Of a DNA stretch of 64,000 bases, positions 21,900-34,430 are shown piece by piece. Under the pieces are notes generated by a model. It was not told the DNA's origin, searched no databases, and was given only the letters and a program-made list of their open reading frames with translations. Numbering within the stretch: the stretch's first letter is position 1; every line of letters starts with the position of its first letter. The DNA is taken from NCBI RefSeq assembly GCF_011745365.1, contig NW_024468914.1:2316001-2380000 (forward strand), in the 5' to 3' direction. The stretch comes from Cryphonectria parasitica EP155 (taxonomy: Eukaryota > Ascomycota > Sordariomycetes > Diaporthales > Cryphonectriaceae). The translations under genes were made by a program, and so were the position numbers.

Positions 21900-24571
21900 C
21901 ACACATGCATGCATGCATAAATCACACAAATCCCACATGTCAAGAAGGATGCTGATGATGTAGCCGGTATCCCGAGACCTCGGAAGATTTGCCCGCGCTC
22001 GGGAGCGGCGGGAAGGGGGCAACAGTCAGTCCAGTGAGTGCCGACGTCCGTCCTTCTTCAAGGCTCAGACGTGATCCGTAAGAAGGATTGTCAACAATTA
22101 TCATCAACCCTGATTCATAGAAAAGGTTTCGGGAGGATTCTTTCATAAAACAAGGCTATTATCTACAGGCTCCTAGTACCATTCCATACAAAACTTGCTC
22201 ATAATTCTTTCTTCGTATTACTGTCATCGGCGTGGGTCATTATTCCTGAACGGGTACCTTTGCCGGCGAAATCTCCCTCGTTACCAAGCAGCAGTCAGCG
22301 TCACGGGGAAACTGACTTGTGGATTCCCTCCCTCTCACAATCATTTCTCTTTCACCCTACCCCTTCTGTCTTTAACTATCTCATGAACTCGCAAGAGGTG
22401 GGAGAAGGCCCGCAGATGCTCAGACGGCGAGTGCGAAATGGCGCTCACAGTGGCGCTGGTCTGGTCTTCAAATCAGCGTAGCCCAATTCCCAAGATGACA
22501 GCATGCATATTTCAACCCACACCGCATCATACCGAGCCAGGTGCGGCTTGCTAATTCTGGGGCACGAGGCTGTCGTGTCTGGTCATGACAGATGGTCCGT
22601 CCCGCTTCCAGTTTGATTCTAGGCGTTCAAGTATGGCCACCAGAGTGTGCGCCTTGTTCCAAGAACCAAAGTTCCTTGCTGTCTGGCCTTGGCTGGAAGG
22701 GCTTCGGCCTTTCGAAGGCGGTGTGCCTGGACCTACGCCGTGCCAGAGCTGTCATCACTCTTGAAAGTATGGTGCCAGATAAAACACATGCTTGTAGAGT
22801 TGGGTGCGAGGAGATTAGAGCCTTGTTGAAGTCGCTGCCCCCTGGAAATAATCCGTGAAACAATTACACAACATACGAACAACCCAACACTAGGACACAG
22901 GACAATTACTTCCCCCAACAAATATAATCATGCGCTGTGCTTGAAATGGCCGGCCATATAAATTGGAATTCGCTACCACGTCCCCATACACCGAACGTCA
23001 GATTTGGGGGACAAGTAGATACTCTTCCATTACTGGCGCCGACATATCTTCAGTGTCATCAGTGCAGATATCTTGTATGCTGCGTTCCCTTGCTTTCCAC
23101 ACAATGACATACACATAGATGGTCCTGATGTAGTGATCCTGAATGATTGGGTTTTATTTACAATTTCGAACACGAACTTGTCTTGTAAATATTGATAAGA
23201 ACGGTGAACATCTTCCTGGTCCAACGTGACCTTTTTGTTTCGAAAATCAATGTGCCATGCAGCCACGGGAGTTTGCTTCCAGGAATGGAAGTACCATCAT
23301 CAGGATCTCGGGTTCTTCATACTTGGAGAGAAGCAAAGGGCGAAGACGGCTTTTCAAGTAGTCGACATAACATACAAAGACTCGAGTCAGCTGGTGTTGC
23401 GGCAGTGCAAGCCATGCTTAGTGAACGCAACTAAGAACTTGCAACAACAAGTCACACGCAAGGCTCGCACGGTAAACATAAATTGATCAGCCTCCTCTCA
23501 CAGTGATCTACGTAGCCAAGTAGGCGGCGAAGAGTAAGTGATTAGCAAAGAAAGGGTAGCCATTCCATCTGTTGTGTTATGATGATATTGACCTTCTGCA
23601 CAAACCCGAATATTTGTTGTCAGAAATAAATCACGACTCCCTCCTCCCCTTGTTTCAATCTCACCCCACATCGCCTGACAAATACTGGGCTCACCCAACG
23701 TTTCTTGCAGATGATCAAAGCCTTGTCTTTTGGTGACCTGTCAAATTAGGCGCTACCTGTTAAGCACAAGGCCCGATATGGCACCACTGTGCATGGCCTG
23801 CTTGCATCCTCCAAGACGTTGTCTATCTTGACGTATACTGTAAATTGGGAGACAAATTCGTCTCGAATATTGCCTCTTCATAAGTGCTAGGGTCATTCGA
23901 TTTACTGTCAGCCTAGGAGAGAGGCCGAGAGGCATCCTAGCTCTAAACACACTTGGAAGAGCATACGAGCCCAGAGCAGGATTCTCAGACACCAACATAT
24001 ACTCATATGAGACTAGTATCCAGGCAGGGACTACAAGAAGGAGTGAGAGAGTCCAGTGTACTGCTCAAATTGAGGATTTACACCCACGGTTTTGGCACAA
24101 GATCCCCCTCTCCCCGCCTGGCCCCGGAGACATGATCAACCTGCAAGACAACATAACACTGCAGGGACAGAGCTAGGAAATGAAATGTACACCAAATCAT
24201 GTCAGTGCTTACATGACATGTGTGTCTGTATTAAAGCAATGCTGATCTGGGTCTTTACAATATAGAGTACAGACTAAGTACGAGTAACCCTGTGAAATCT
24301 AATTTCACTTGCACGGCGCATCAACCAGAAGATGTATTTCATGTGATATGTAATTCATCCAAAATGCGAGGAGGTTCAATACAATTTTAGTGACATTGCC
24401 TTGGTGGCAGGGATGCTCGCCCAAGGCGGCAGGTCCCGCACTACTTACCCCCCAGTGCCCACTTAAATTTTTCCACTGGGGAGACCTCGAACAATTGAGT
24501 CACTCAATGCCAGGGCCTGCCTTCAGAGCGAGAAAGAACCCCACCATCCCACCCATCAACCTTTAGGAACA

Positions 24572-24652
24572 ATGAACGCGCACTGCTCACCACAACGCCT
24601 GAAACAATCTCTTGAAGAACAGCCCCTTCATAGCCATCGTGACCGACTGTAG
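24572..24652 (+). promoter_or_regulatory. Upstream ORF in the GCD6 leader
   Basis: ATG at 24572 (context GGAACAATGA, with A at -3) opens a 26-codon frame ending in TAG at 24650-24652, 27 nt before the GCD6 start at 24680. If transcribed, ribosomes would translate it first and would have little distance to regain initiation factors before the main start. Whether the mRNA includes it is inferred, not seen. Confidence 0.5.
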
Positions 24653-24679
24653 ATCATCCCCAGGATACAAGCCTGAGCA

Positions 24680-27022
24680 ATGTCACAGAAAAGCGGCAAA
24701 GCAGCCGCCGCCAAGGGCAAAAAGCCCTCTGGAAAGGCTGGCAATGATGAGCAGCGCGAGGATGTCCTCCAGGCAGTCGTGAGTTCTATGACAGAGGGCA
24801 CATTGTTGTGAGCATGCTGACTGACGGTTCAAAACGTCTATAGATACTGGCAGACTACTTTCAGGACCGCTTCGTGCCCTTTAGCCTCGAGAAACCAAGA
24901 GTACGCGCCCGCGACCCAATACGCACTCCTCGCAACCCGTTACAAGCCATGCTGACTCCTTTGCCTCCTATAGTGTCTGCTACCTCTGGCCAATACGCCT
25001 CTGATCGAGTATACTCTCGAGTTCCTTGATATGAACGGGGTTCAGGAGGTCATCATCTACACAGGGGCCCACACCGATCAAATCGAGAGCTACATCAACG
25101 ATCACCCGCGCTGGAGCCCTACCAGCAAGATCAACCCTTTCACCTCTGTCGACTTCATCCGGGTCTCCGACGCAAGCTCGGTCGGCGACTTCCTGCGCGA
25201 CCTGGATGGAAGAGGACTGATCTCGGGAGATTTTATACTTGTCCACGGCGACTGCGTGGCAAACATACAGTTGGAAACTGCCCTGGCAAAGCACAAGGCA
25301 AGGCGCGAGGCCAACAGGGAGGCCGTCATGACTGTCGTGCTGAGGTCGGGCGGTCTGAGCGAGCACAGGACAAAGTCAAAGGGAATAACACCAATCTTCG
25401 CCATGGACTCGACATCAGGAAGATGTCTGCATTATGAAGAGATGAACCCTCTGCAGAGCGACCACTACGCCGTCCTGGACCCCATGATCTTCGAACAAGA
25501 GGCTGTAGAGATTCGAACAGACCTGATCGACCCAGGTATCGACATTTGCACGCCGGACGTGCTGGCGTTGTGGTCAGAGAGCTTCGACTACGAGCTGCCC
25601 AGGAAGAACTTCCTGCATGGTGTCCTCAAGGACTGGGAGCTGAACGGCAAGTTCATCTACACCGAGATTGTCGACCAGGGCTATGCAGCACGTGCGAGCA
25701 ACCTGCAGATGTACGACTCTATAACTCGAGACGTGCTCGGCCGGTGGACCTATCCACTTGTTCCCGACTCGAATCTGGTCTCTGGCCAATCATACGTCAT
25801 GTACAAGGGGAATGTCTTGCGAGAAAAGGGCGTTATGTTCGAGTCGGATGCAGATATCTCAAAGTCGGTCTTTGGGTCCAGAACCATTGTCGGCAGCGGC
25901 ACAAGCATAAAGAACAGCGTCATCGGAAGACGGTGCTTCATCGGACAGAATGTGACGATTGAGGACAGCTACATCTGGGACGACGTCACAATCGAGGATG
26001 GAACCACAGTCACGCGCTCCATACTTGGCACCTCTGCAACTGTGGGCAAGGACTGCACCATCGGCGCCGGCTCACTTATCTCCTTCGACGTGACCATCAG
26101 CAACAACATCTCCATCCCACCATCCACAGTACTCTCCGTGCTAGCACACGACCGAACCTCAGTCAAGACCGACCTCAAGCTTCTCGGGCCAAAGGGCAAG
26201 GGTGCCGTCTACGACTACGAGGAGGATGATGAGGAGATTGACCCTACCGACCCGACCCAGCTTCAAAAATCGCTCATCTACTCGGTCGCAAATTTCAACA
26301 TCTCCACCTCCTCCGTGTCCACGCTCTCCTCAGAGGTCGAGACTGAGTCAGAAGACGACGAGGCTGGAGAGCTCTTCAATCAGACAGCCCGATCCCGCCT
26401 CTCATCCTTTGCCTCGGACGACTCTGGTTCTGGCATCAACAAGGCCGCATTTCACAAGGAAGCCGTCCACGGGCTGCTGGACGCACTACGCGGTGAAGCC
26501 GACGATTTCGAGGGCGCGAAGCTCGAGTTCATGGGCCTGCGACTGGGCCAGGACGCCTCTGACGCCTCTGTCCGGCGGGCCGTAGCGGCGGCGTTCGTGC
26601 GGCGGGCAGTGGAGCTTCTCTCCCCTGGAGAAGGCGGACCGCTGGAGCCTGCAAAGGCAGCAGAGCAGGCCGTCGCCGCTAAGATAGGCGCGGCCAAATT
26701 CCTGCGGGAGGTGGGCGTCGGCAGCGGCAGCGTGGCGGAGCAGGTCGAGTTCATCATGGCCGTGCAGAAGAGCCTGGTGTCGCACGCCGACGAGGTCGAG
26801 ACCGCGCGGCTGGGTACCCTGCTCGCGGCGATGCTACAGCGCATGTACAACGGTGATGTCGTAGAAGAGGATGGCATCCTGGCATGGTGGGGAGACAAGC
26901 GCGCTGCGGAGGGCGAGACCATGAGTGGTGTCCGAGCTCGGTGCAAGGTCCTTGTAGACTGGCTGGAGGAGAGCAGCGAGGAGGAAGGGGATGACGACGA
27001 TGAAGACGATGACAGTGACTAG
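24680..27022 (+). CDS. GCD6: Translation initiation factor eIF2B subunit epsilon
   Basis: Catalytic subunit of the eIF2B complex that exchanges GDP for GTP on eIF2, the target of the integrated stress response. Exons 24680-24778, 24844-24900 and 24974-27022 (introns 65 and 73 nt, each with a CTGACT-like branch site) join to 734 aa, the usual family length. The N-terminal nucleotidyltransferase-like domain begins at about 28 (LQAVILADYF, KPRCLLPLANTPLIEYTLEF). A left-handed beta-helix with hexapeptide repeats covers about 340-450 (NSVIGRRCFIGQNVTIEDSY). An acidic linker leads to the HEAT-like W2/eIF5C domain (about 550-725), and the protein ends in an E/D-rich acidic tail. The start fits the family N-terminus. 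A uORF lies just upstream. It converges on the phosphatidylserine synthase gene, with 660 nt between the stops. Confidence 0.97.
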
Positions 27023-27682
27023 GAGAATCTGCCGGCACCTCAGATTCGTCGGCAGTGGAACTAGTTCGGGGAATACATCCTCTTATACTTTGCATGATGG
27101 GATGATTTATGCACTGTTATCTGAGGATACGCACGGCCTGTGTGTGCGTGCTGAGATGGTTTCAAGTCATCAATCGGCTCGACTACTCTCTCTTTATTAC
27201 TATACCGCAATTAAAACACACGAGTCCCAATATCAACAACAACAAAAAGGCATCTGGAGAGAAACTTGGTGATTCTTCTATTGCCGCCGTATCTGAAGGG
27301 GAAAGGGAAGACCGAGTATTTTGCATCTGCCCCTTTTTCAATCTGCGTATACTAAACAAGAAAGGTATCATCATCACCATAATCATGCCTACGCCGAGCC
27401 CTATAGCAGTAGTGCATCTCTCTGTTTCTCCCGGCATGCCATGATGTGCTACTGTCCCCAATGCCGACCCAAGAAAAAGAAAACGAAACAAGCAGCCAAC
27501 ACCGACCTCCTCCGACCTATTTATTCCTTCCCCCTTGAAGGCCCCACGTCACGGTCTGATTTCCAACTGCCGGGAATTCTCGTCGTCGTCGTTGTCGTTG
27601 TCGTCACCAGTGTAAAGACACAAGCAGAGAGAGGCTGTGGCGTTTTGGGGCGGGGATGTGGGGCAAAAGCCAGTCCACGCTC
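27023..27682. other. Convergent intergenic region GCD6 / PSS
   Basis: Two 3' UTRs face each other. An AT-rich patch lies at 27060-27260 and a (GTC)n-like run at 27580-27604. No gene was seen. Confidence 0.55.
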
Positions 27683-28649
27683 TCAAGGCTTCGGGATATG
27701 AATGGTCTTGCTCGTCATCAAACAGCCATGAACAACCCACAGCAGCACAACGGGGTGAACCTCGAGCACAGAGCCAGCGAACCAGACGCCGCCGGGCAGG
27801 CTGTTGTGGATGTTGCCGCTGTAGACCCAGTAGGCCATCAGGGCGTCGAGGCCGAGCGAGGTGGGGATCGGTGTACCCTCGAAGTAGCGCGCCTTGCCGG
27901 TGGCGTCCTTGGGGATGGCAGTGGCGGTCACGTTGAAGCGCGCAAGGCGGGTCAGGCCGCACAGGACAAAGAAGGCGAGGAGGATGTGGTCGAGGGGCGT
28001 GCGAAGGCCGATGGCGAAGGCGACTACGGCGGGGGCGAGGCCGAAGGAGATCTGTTGCAATTTGCGGTTGTTGTGGTCAGCCTGTGATCGAGAAGAGGTG
28101 GGGTTGGGGGGTGGGCGAGAAGACAGGTTGTCTTGTGTTGGGAATTTCCCTTTGAGAGGGGGTGGGTTGTTGGAAGACATACCAGGTCAGCGAGACTGTC
28201 CAGCTCTTGGCCCATCATGCTGCTCTTCTTGCGCCAGCGGGCGACCTTGCCGTCCATGAAGTCGAAGAACAGACCAAATGGCAAGAAGGCGAGGGCGGCG
28301 TATAGGTTGCCGAGCGAGGCGGGGTCACCAAGAAGGTAGCGCATGGAGGAGAAAACGGACATGATGCCGCAGAATCCGTTGAGCTCGGTGATGAGGTCGG
28401 CGAGGTGCAGGGCGCGAATGAGGGAGAAGTGGCCCACCTCCGAGGAGAGGAGGTTCTTTTGCTTGTCATAGGCTGTTTATTTTTCCAGGCATTTGTTAGT
28501 ATGGGTCCTTTGAAGGCATATAGAAGGACAGTACGAGAGGAGGAGGAGGAGAGGGAGGGGAAGAGGGGCCTACAGGAGGAGGTGGTGTCGACCAAGTCCT
28601 TCTTGGCATCGCCGTTGGACGAGGCCATCGTGGAGGCACGCTTCGACAT
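27683..28649 (-). CDS. CHO1: CDP-diacylglycerol-serine O-phosphatidyltransferase (phosphatidylserine synthase)
   Basis: Makes phosphatidylserine from CDP-diacylglycerol and serine in the ER membrane, the entry to the de novo PE/PC route in fungi. Exons on the complement are 28649-28574, 28472-28183 and 28051-27683 (introns 101 and 131 nt), joining to 244 aa. The CDP-alcohol phosphotransferase signature DGx2ARx8Gx3Dx3D is complete, starting at [10 protein letters not shown] in exon 2 and ending in LDSLADL at the exon 2/3 join. Several hydrophobic segments follow (for example [18 protein letters not shown] and [14 protein letters not shown]), giving an integral membrane protein. The protein ends in IHIPKP. 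The start ATG at 28649 opens a short serine-rich hydrophilic N-terminus; a second ATG lies 7 codons later. Members of the family are about 240-280 aa, so the model is complete. Confidence 0.95.
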
Positions 28650-29465
28650 GACTTCTTCTTGGCGCAGGACTCGGATGTGGTAGAGTTGTGCGAAGGAATG
28701 CGGCTGGCCTTGTTGTCGTGAGTCCAATGCGACAGACGAGGAGGAAGAGGAAGATGACGAGAAAGAGAAGGAGGAGGAATAGCTGTAGGAGGTAGAGATT
28801 TTAATGCGGTGAACGGAAATGAGGCCTCTTGAGAAGAGAAACAAGTTTCAAAAGACGGAGGGAGGACACAAAAGTGAAAGAAAAGTGACGGAGGGCTCCC
28901 ACAGACTTTCACAAGAGAGATCTTCGAGTTCAAGACACACACAAGGGCACGTCGTTGGTTCGAGACAGGCTAACACTACGTAGTGGTTGGATCTGATTTG
29001 CAGCGCATATGCAAGACTTTCCCATAGCACAGCACGGTCCCCAGACAAGCTTGCAGCAGAGCTTCCGCAGGAGCAAGGTCAGGTCCCACCTCTGGCGCCT
29101 TGCAATGCCGTCATCGCTCTACCTTGGTTAGGCCTAGACCTGCCCTCCTAAACGTCAGGGCCTGGACAAGGGCCCCCACCCCCCACAGAATTAGAAGAGG
29201 GTCGAGTCCCACGGGAAGACGTAGCCAGCCACTGAGGTCAGGATAAAGAAACCAATAAGAAGTTGTCGAGGTGAAAATGCATGAAGGCATGCATGGCAGA
29301 TGCTATAGCGAGAAAGCTACATTACTTGATCAAGTGATTTTGTGCAGTCGTATGCAGGCCCTTGACGGTTCTTCCTCTCAATATTATTTTTCTTCTTAAT
29401 TTGGTATCAAACATCCTAAAACCCAGGCAATAGACGCCGCCTGTTGCTGACAATATTTCCTCTCT
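28650..29465. other. Promoter/leader of CHO1 and 3' flank of the MFS gene
   Basis: The first 200 nt are CT-rich on the minus strand, as expected for a leader. The rest is ordinary intergenic DNA without a gene. Promoter elements were not identified. Confidence 0.45.
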
Positions 29466-31273
29466 TTACAGAGTATATCTGAAGCCAGGATTGTCCAACT
29501 CCGTCTGATCATGCATGCCCATCTCAATCGCCGCCGCACCGTCAGTATGCCCGGCAGCGTCGCGAGCCTTGTTCGACCTGGCCATGTAGATATACAGGAC
29601 CACCACCATGGCCAGCTTCACCGCGTATCCCACCAGCATGGCAATGTATGCACTGTGGTAACCAGCTGTGAGGTTCAAGCTTGGTCAGCACTTTACCGTC
29701 TTTTGAACTGAGGAGGAGTAGGAGAGAAAGAGGAAGAAAACTCACGAGCTTCGCTAGAGATGAACGTCTGCGGGCCGATGATATTGCCAACGCAGTACCC
29801 CGTGAACAGAATAGCACCGGTGAGCTGCTTCTTGGTATACCCGGCCACATTGGACGAGACCATGGTCAGGGACATGCTGAATCCCAGGCCCTGGAAGTAG
29901 CACAGCCAGAGTGCGACAAGTCGGCCCCACTGGGGATGGTCAGCTTGCATGCATAGTCACTCCGCCAGAAGGACAACTTACCTTGTTGGAATCGGGCAGG
30001 CCGACGAGCAAGGCTGCGCCAATGATACAGATGGTATTGGCCACTATCATGGTGATGCACCTACTCTGCGGCCACCGAGTGCACACCCATCCACCGATGA
30101 GCAGCGCCAGGAACTGCACAGCGCCGCCCGGGATCTGCAGGTACTGCGAGCCGAGCGTGTCGAATCCGAAGCTGTCGATGATGATGCTCGTGAAGCTCGT
30201 CAGCGCGCTGTTGGGCACCTGCGCGCCGACCGCCATGACGAACAGCACCCACGTCTTGGGGTCCTTGGCGCACTGGACCGCCTGGTACCTCCGGAAGTGA
30301 CGATTCTTAACACCCTGCCTGTTGCGGCTGACCCGATCGACCGCGATGGCCCTCTCGCGCGGCGTCAGGAACTTGGCCGTGGAGGGGAGGTCCGGGAGTA
30401 TGAGCAGGGACACGATGCCCCAAACGAAGCTGATGGCTCCAAAGATGATAAAGACGTACATCCACTGCGGAAGGCCCGTCGTGATATGGCCCACCGCGTA
30501 GCCGATCAGGCCGCCGAACATGGTAGCCAGGCCGTTGGTGCAGTAATACGACTCCAGGCGCAGTGGTTGCTCGGCAGACGTGTACCAGACGCTCATGATC
30601 AGCACGAATGCTGGGTTGACCGTTGCCTCCGTCACGCCCAGGAAGAAGCGGTTCGTCGCGATCCCAGCAAAGGACGTGCACGCGGGCGTCGTCATGAGGA
30701 TGGCGCCCCATATGATCGTGACGATGGAGACAAACTTGCCGATCGGGAGCGCCTGGAGCGCGTACGAGGCCGGGAATTGCGCGATCAGGTAGCCGAAGTA
30801 GAAGATGGAGCTCAGCCACGAGTAGTCCTGTCCCACCAGGTGAGTACCGGTCTTGAGGCCGAATTCGCTGGCGAAGTTGAGTGAGTCTGCAATGCTCATA
30901 ATTGTCAGCAGCTGTCTACAGCCCAGGTATTGGGATAGAGAGATTATATCCGTGTGCTTCGTCCAGACCAACCCAGAAAGAAAAGGGAAAAAAGGATCAC
31001 CAATCATAACATACTCTTGTCCAGGTACTGCAGGAAATAGGTAACAAACAGCACCGGCACGATGCGCATGTCAATCTTCCTCAGCGTCTTCTTCACCTCC
31101 GCCTCCTCAAATGCAGCGTCCGTTGTGGCCTTGAACACCGCAAAGTTGTCGTCGAGCGCATCGTCCGAGCTGCTCTCGATGTCATTGTCACGAGTGGGCA
31201 AAGGGGATGCGCCAGCCCCAGGGGCTTCCAGGCTCGCCTCCTTGTCGACCTCGTGGTCTCTGGCTGAGGCCAT
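29466..31273 (-). CDS. MFS transporter, anion:cation symporter (allantoate permease/Dal5-like) family
   Basis: Predicted 12-span plasma-membrane proton symporter for a small organic anion or vitamin. Exons on the complement are 31273-31015, 30886-29982, 29929-29746 and 29665-29466 (introns 128, 52 and 80 nt), joining to 515 aa, the normal length. Family signs are the N-terminal KIDMRIVPVLFVTYFLQYLD (TM1), the TM2-TM3 region with YLIAQFPASYALQALP, TM4 with GVTEATVNPAFVLIMSVWYT, the central cytosolic loop with LPSTAKFLTPRERAIAVDRV, and TM11 with the CVGNIIGPQTF segment typical of Dal5/Tna1-like proteins. The acidic 65-residue N-terminal tail should be cytosolic. The substrate cannot be told from sequence; allantoate, nicotinate, pantothenate and biotin carriers all fall here. 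A degraded relative lies upstream at 33750-34430. The frame runs further upstream only to a TTG, so the first ATG is used. Confidence 0.93.
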
Positions 31274-33749
31274 CGTTTCTCTAGAGTCTTGGCTGCTGGC
31301 GGGCGACTTGACTGTCTTTTCCTTCAGAGAGACCGTAGCTTCCGCGCAGGAGGTGACTAGTAAGTAGTAGCAGGGTCCCGACAGACAGGTTCGCTCCAAC
31401 GTCCAAGCGGCTAGACTTATACCGATGCAAAGAATAATAAGCAGTAAGAGTCTAGACGTACAGATTCGGAAGTATTTTCAAGCCCTGTCGCGACGAATCA
31501 GACAATCAGGCCAGGCAAGGTGCCATCGCTGGCCTGCGAGCACGCAATTTGGACCATGACGATAGCCGTTGAAGGGAAGGGCGAAAACCACATAATTACT
31601 ATGGTACACCCCCCCCCCCCTCCGCCCCCTTAAAGATTTTCATGGAGCGAGCATGGCCCTAGTTTTGTTTTGGGGGTCTCTTGCTCTCTCATTTCTTTGG
31701 AGAATAGAGGGTCCAAGAGGAAAAATATCGAAGCGATTTGTTTTCGATATTACTCGTTCAGAGCACTTGAGTCCAGTCTTACAGAGCGATTGAGCATTAT
31801 CAATTCTCTTTATACCTGTCAAACCGCTCGCCGGTATAGATGCTCACGGACTGAGCAGCGTAAGGAGATTGCAAAAAACCTCCCCCCCTCTCCCCTCCTC
31901 TGTAAATCCTCAAGTATATATGTTACATTCCGACAAATCAGAACTATGGTAACTGTGCAATTATCTACCCTCCCACTACCTGGAACGGATTTAACCTCCA
32001 TCCCGGAGATAAAGCCATGACGAACGCCCGTGGCCAAAGCACGTCAACACGGAGAGCCCCACATCTCTGCAAACCATTTATATAGTACAAGAAACAACCG
32101 GCCCGTTTTCTGTGGCCCGCTCGTGCTCCCCGGACTGGATAGAAATATTACGTATGGCTTGTGGCCATAAATAATCTAGCGGCCATAACAACAGATCTTG
32201 GTCGGAGAAAGGGGGCGTTTGGTTCGTCGATATAGCTAGCATGAGGGTGCATGTTCACTTGTTACTAGCTATAATTGAACCCTTTTTTTTTTTTTGTGTC
32301 AGTAGGCGGAAATTTATTGTGAGTTGGCATCCTCCGTACCGGATGTCTAGCGTCCCGAGTCCGGCTTGGCGCCTCAGAAGCCTTTGGGATCTGGTGAAGG
32401 CTCTCCCGAGGCTGTGAGCAGCGTGCTGGACGAGAGGGTAAATAGTATTAGATTCATTGTTCAGTAATAATCAATGCACAATGAGGACGACCTAGGGCAT
32501 CGATCCGGGCTAAGGATCGATTTGTAGGATGAACCAGATGTTCGCGAGACTGAAGACCATTGAAAGATTCTGTTTGCCGGGCGGTTTACTGTATGGTAAG
32601 TTATACTGAGCTGAGCATCTGTAATTGTCTCCTATTTGATGCCTCACTTCCAGCTCAGGTTCTGCGGTTGTAATGTTGACTTGAATGAGTCCTCTCCTGA
32701 GCATAGCTCGTTCGCAACGCGATAGATCACCAATAGACATTGGCAGTGTGACCTGATTTTCGAGTAATTGACCAAGTAATTGCAGTACATTTCACAGGTA
32801 GGTCTGCAAAGAAGGAACAAGACTAAGTTGCGATAAGATCGAGAAGTCACCTGGATGCTGCTTCTAGCTAAGAATATGTGTTCTGCCTACTGTTCGAGGT
32901 CTTGTCTGCAAACCAACAGTTCTGTGAAATTAGAGCATGAGCCGTGAGGTTGACTTTACCCATCGGGAGCATACTGCATTAAGTCGTTAATGCCGGGCTT
33001 GAGAATGTTATCCTTTTTATTGAAAAGCGTTATTTAGACTACAGTTAATTACTCTTTGAAAGTCTGTGTCATGTTGGACTACAAAGGTAGGAGGTCGAGT
33101 CTGAGACAAATTTCTGCAACTAAGCAAGAGGCGTCCTGGCTACTATCTATCTCATCAGGAGTCCTCCTCGTATCATGGGAGAGTAGACTTTTTTTAAAGT
33201 AGAAATACAGTATCAAATCTCAAACAGACGAAACCTTCACCTTGCGTAAACGGGTCTTGATGCTGCTAAGGCCTCCCCCAACAGTCCTGGAGGATATCAA
33301 TTCTCTGCTTGAGCCCATGTTCGCCCTCCAGGTCCTTCTGCAGGCCATTGCTGCTCTTGGCATTAGGATAGGCTCGTTGCTTAGCGTGGCAGAGTATTCT
33401 GTTGATCCCAGAGGTTGACCTAATAGTTCAGGCGTTAACGATCCAGAACTCGTAGACGAACTTTAATGAATGCTTGAGCTCTAAAGAGAAGCTCTATCGC
33501 TGTGCAAGCTGGAAATATTGTGACCTATCTAGGTATAAAACGTCGTAATTAGGCTGAGGATTCCGCACAGGAAAGATGATGTGTGAGTCCGACTATCTAC
33601 GCAGCTCTATAGGCCACGGCCATTTCCAGTCAGCAGGGAGTGGTCGCCTCTTTCAGCTGTCGCATAGATGATCCCTAATAATTACGCTCTCGAACAAGTC
33701 GGAACCTAGCATTGAACTGAATTCGCCCCGAAGTTCCCTCATTCTTGAC
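31274..33749. other. Upstream region of the MFS gene, no gene seen
   Basis: Begins with the MFS promoter. A run of 13 C lies at 31609-31621, and the DNA becomes AT-richer from about 31880 with stops in all frames. The part nearest 33700 may hold further remnants of the decayed transporter, but nothing could be aligned with confidence. Confidence 0.45.
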
Positions 33750-34430
33750 TTAGCGATCTCTCATCCACACCAGATCGAAACGAGAAGAGAACGCTGAGCC
33801 AACTTTGGTCTTTCTCTCGTTTACCTGCGAACATTCTATGGCTCTATAATGAGGTTGTACTGCAGTCTCTCTTGCAAAACATGCTTTCTCATCCGATGCA
33901 GTCAGCTTCTTGATGAGGACGGACACGTAGAACTTTTGCATATTATAATGGGCCAAATAGGCATAGACGCTAGGAATTAGACCAAAAGCCAGCCCAATGG
34001 ATCTGGCTGGTTGGATGAGAGATGGGCAAGAAAACACATTATGGGGAGGAAGGCCTCAAAATAGAATTTGGTGCCTCCAAGGTTGCTGAGAGAGCTCTGG
34101 AATGCTTGCCCTGGGGAAAGTGGCGAGGCTCAGTTGCCTGAGCTCTTGAATTAGGACCAGATCGCCCGTCTATTATCACGTCCTGATTCTCGATTCTATG
34201 CGTTCTGAAGGTAACAAGCCAACGATGAACACATGTTGGTTGGAGGACAGCGTACCGCAGCCTACTGGACTCTTCAAGCTCAGATCACGCTCGAGCCAGT
34301 TGCTGTTTGAACATTGAAGATACGAGGAGACAGTTCAACTTTCGAGGGCAGACCTTGTTGTATCTCGAAACGATATTCGCGGTCAGATGCATCACATAAT
34401 TAATTGTAGGCACGACACGCATGTCAGTGG
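33750..34430 (-). pseudogene. Decayed MFS transporter relic (Dal5/Tna1-like)
   Basis: Reading the minus strand across frames gives short blocks in the order and rough spacing of a Dal5/Tna1-type transporter. DMRVVPTINYVMH (about 34420) corresponds to TM1 and matches DNA of the intact neighbour at GACATGCG. NWLERDLSLK (about 34300) fits the usual GLEKDLHL. VGLLPSERIESR (about 34220) fits YLxxEIPSN. FYFEAFLPIMCFLAHLSSN (about 34050) fits GFFEAxFPGxxxxLSSWY. LTASDEKACFARE (about 33900) fits the central-loop LTxxEKAxxxxR. Frameshifts and stops separate the blocks, so it cannot make a protein. It lies about 2.5 kb upstream of the intact transporter in the same orientation, suggesting an old tandem copy. 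Confidence 0.45.

Larger units (their letters stand above)
17389..24571. other. 7.2-kb gene-free, repeat-rich spacer
   Basis: After the SKN7 3' UTR there is no reading frame with recognisable homology or good coding character. The stretch contains trinucleotide repeats at 18697-18730 and 18959-18982, purine-rich and G-run tracts, a (CA)n at 21872, and AT-richer sequence from about 22870 to 24400. On the minus strand the trinucleotide repeats read as poly-Q/H and poly-D, but without a supporting gene model. Two short opposed ORFs near 23030-23486 are the only mildly protein-like frames. Non-coding transcripts cannot be excluded. Confidence 0.5.
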
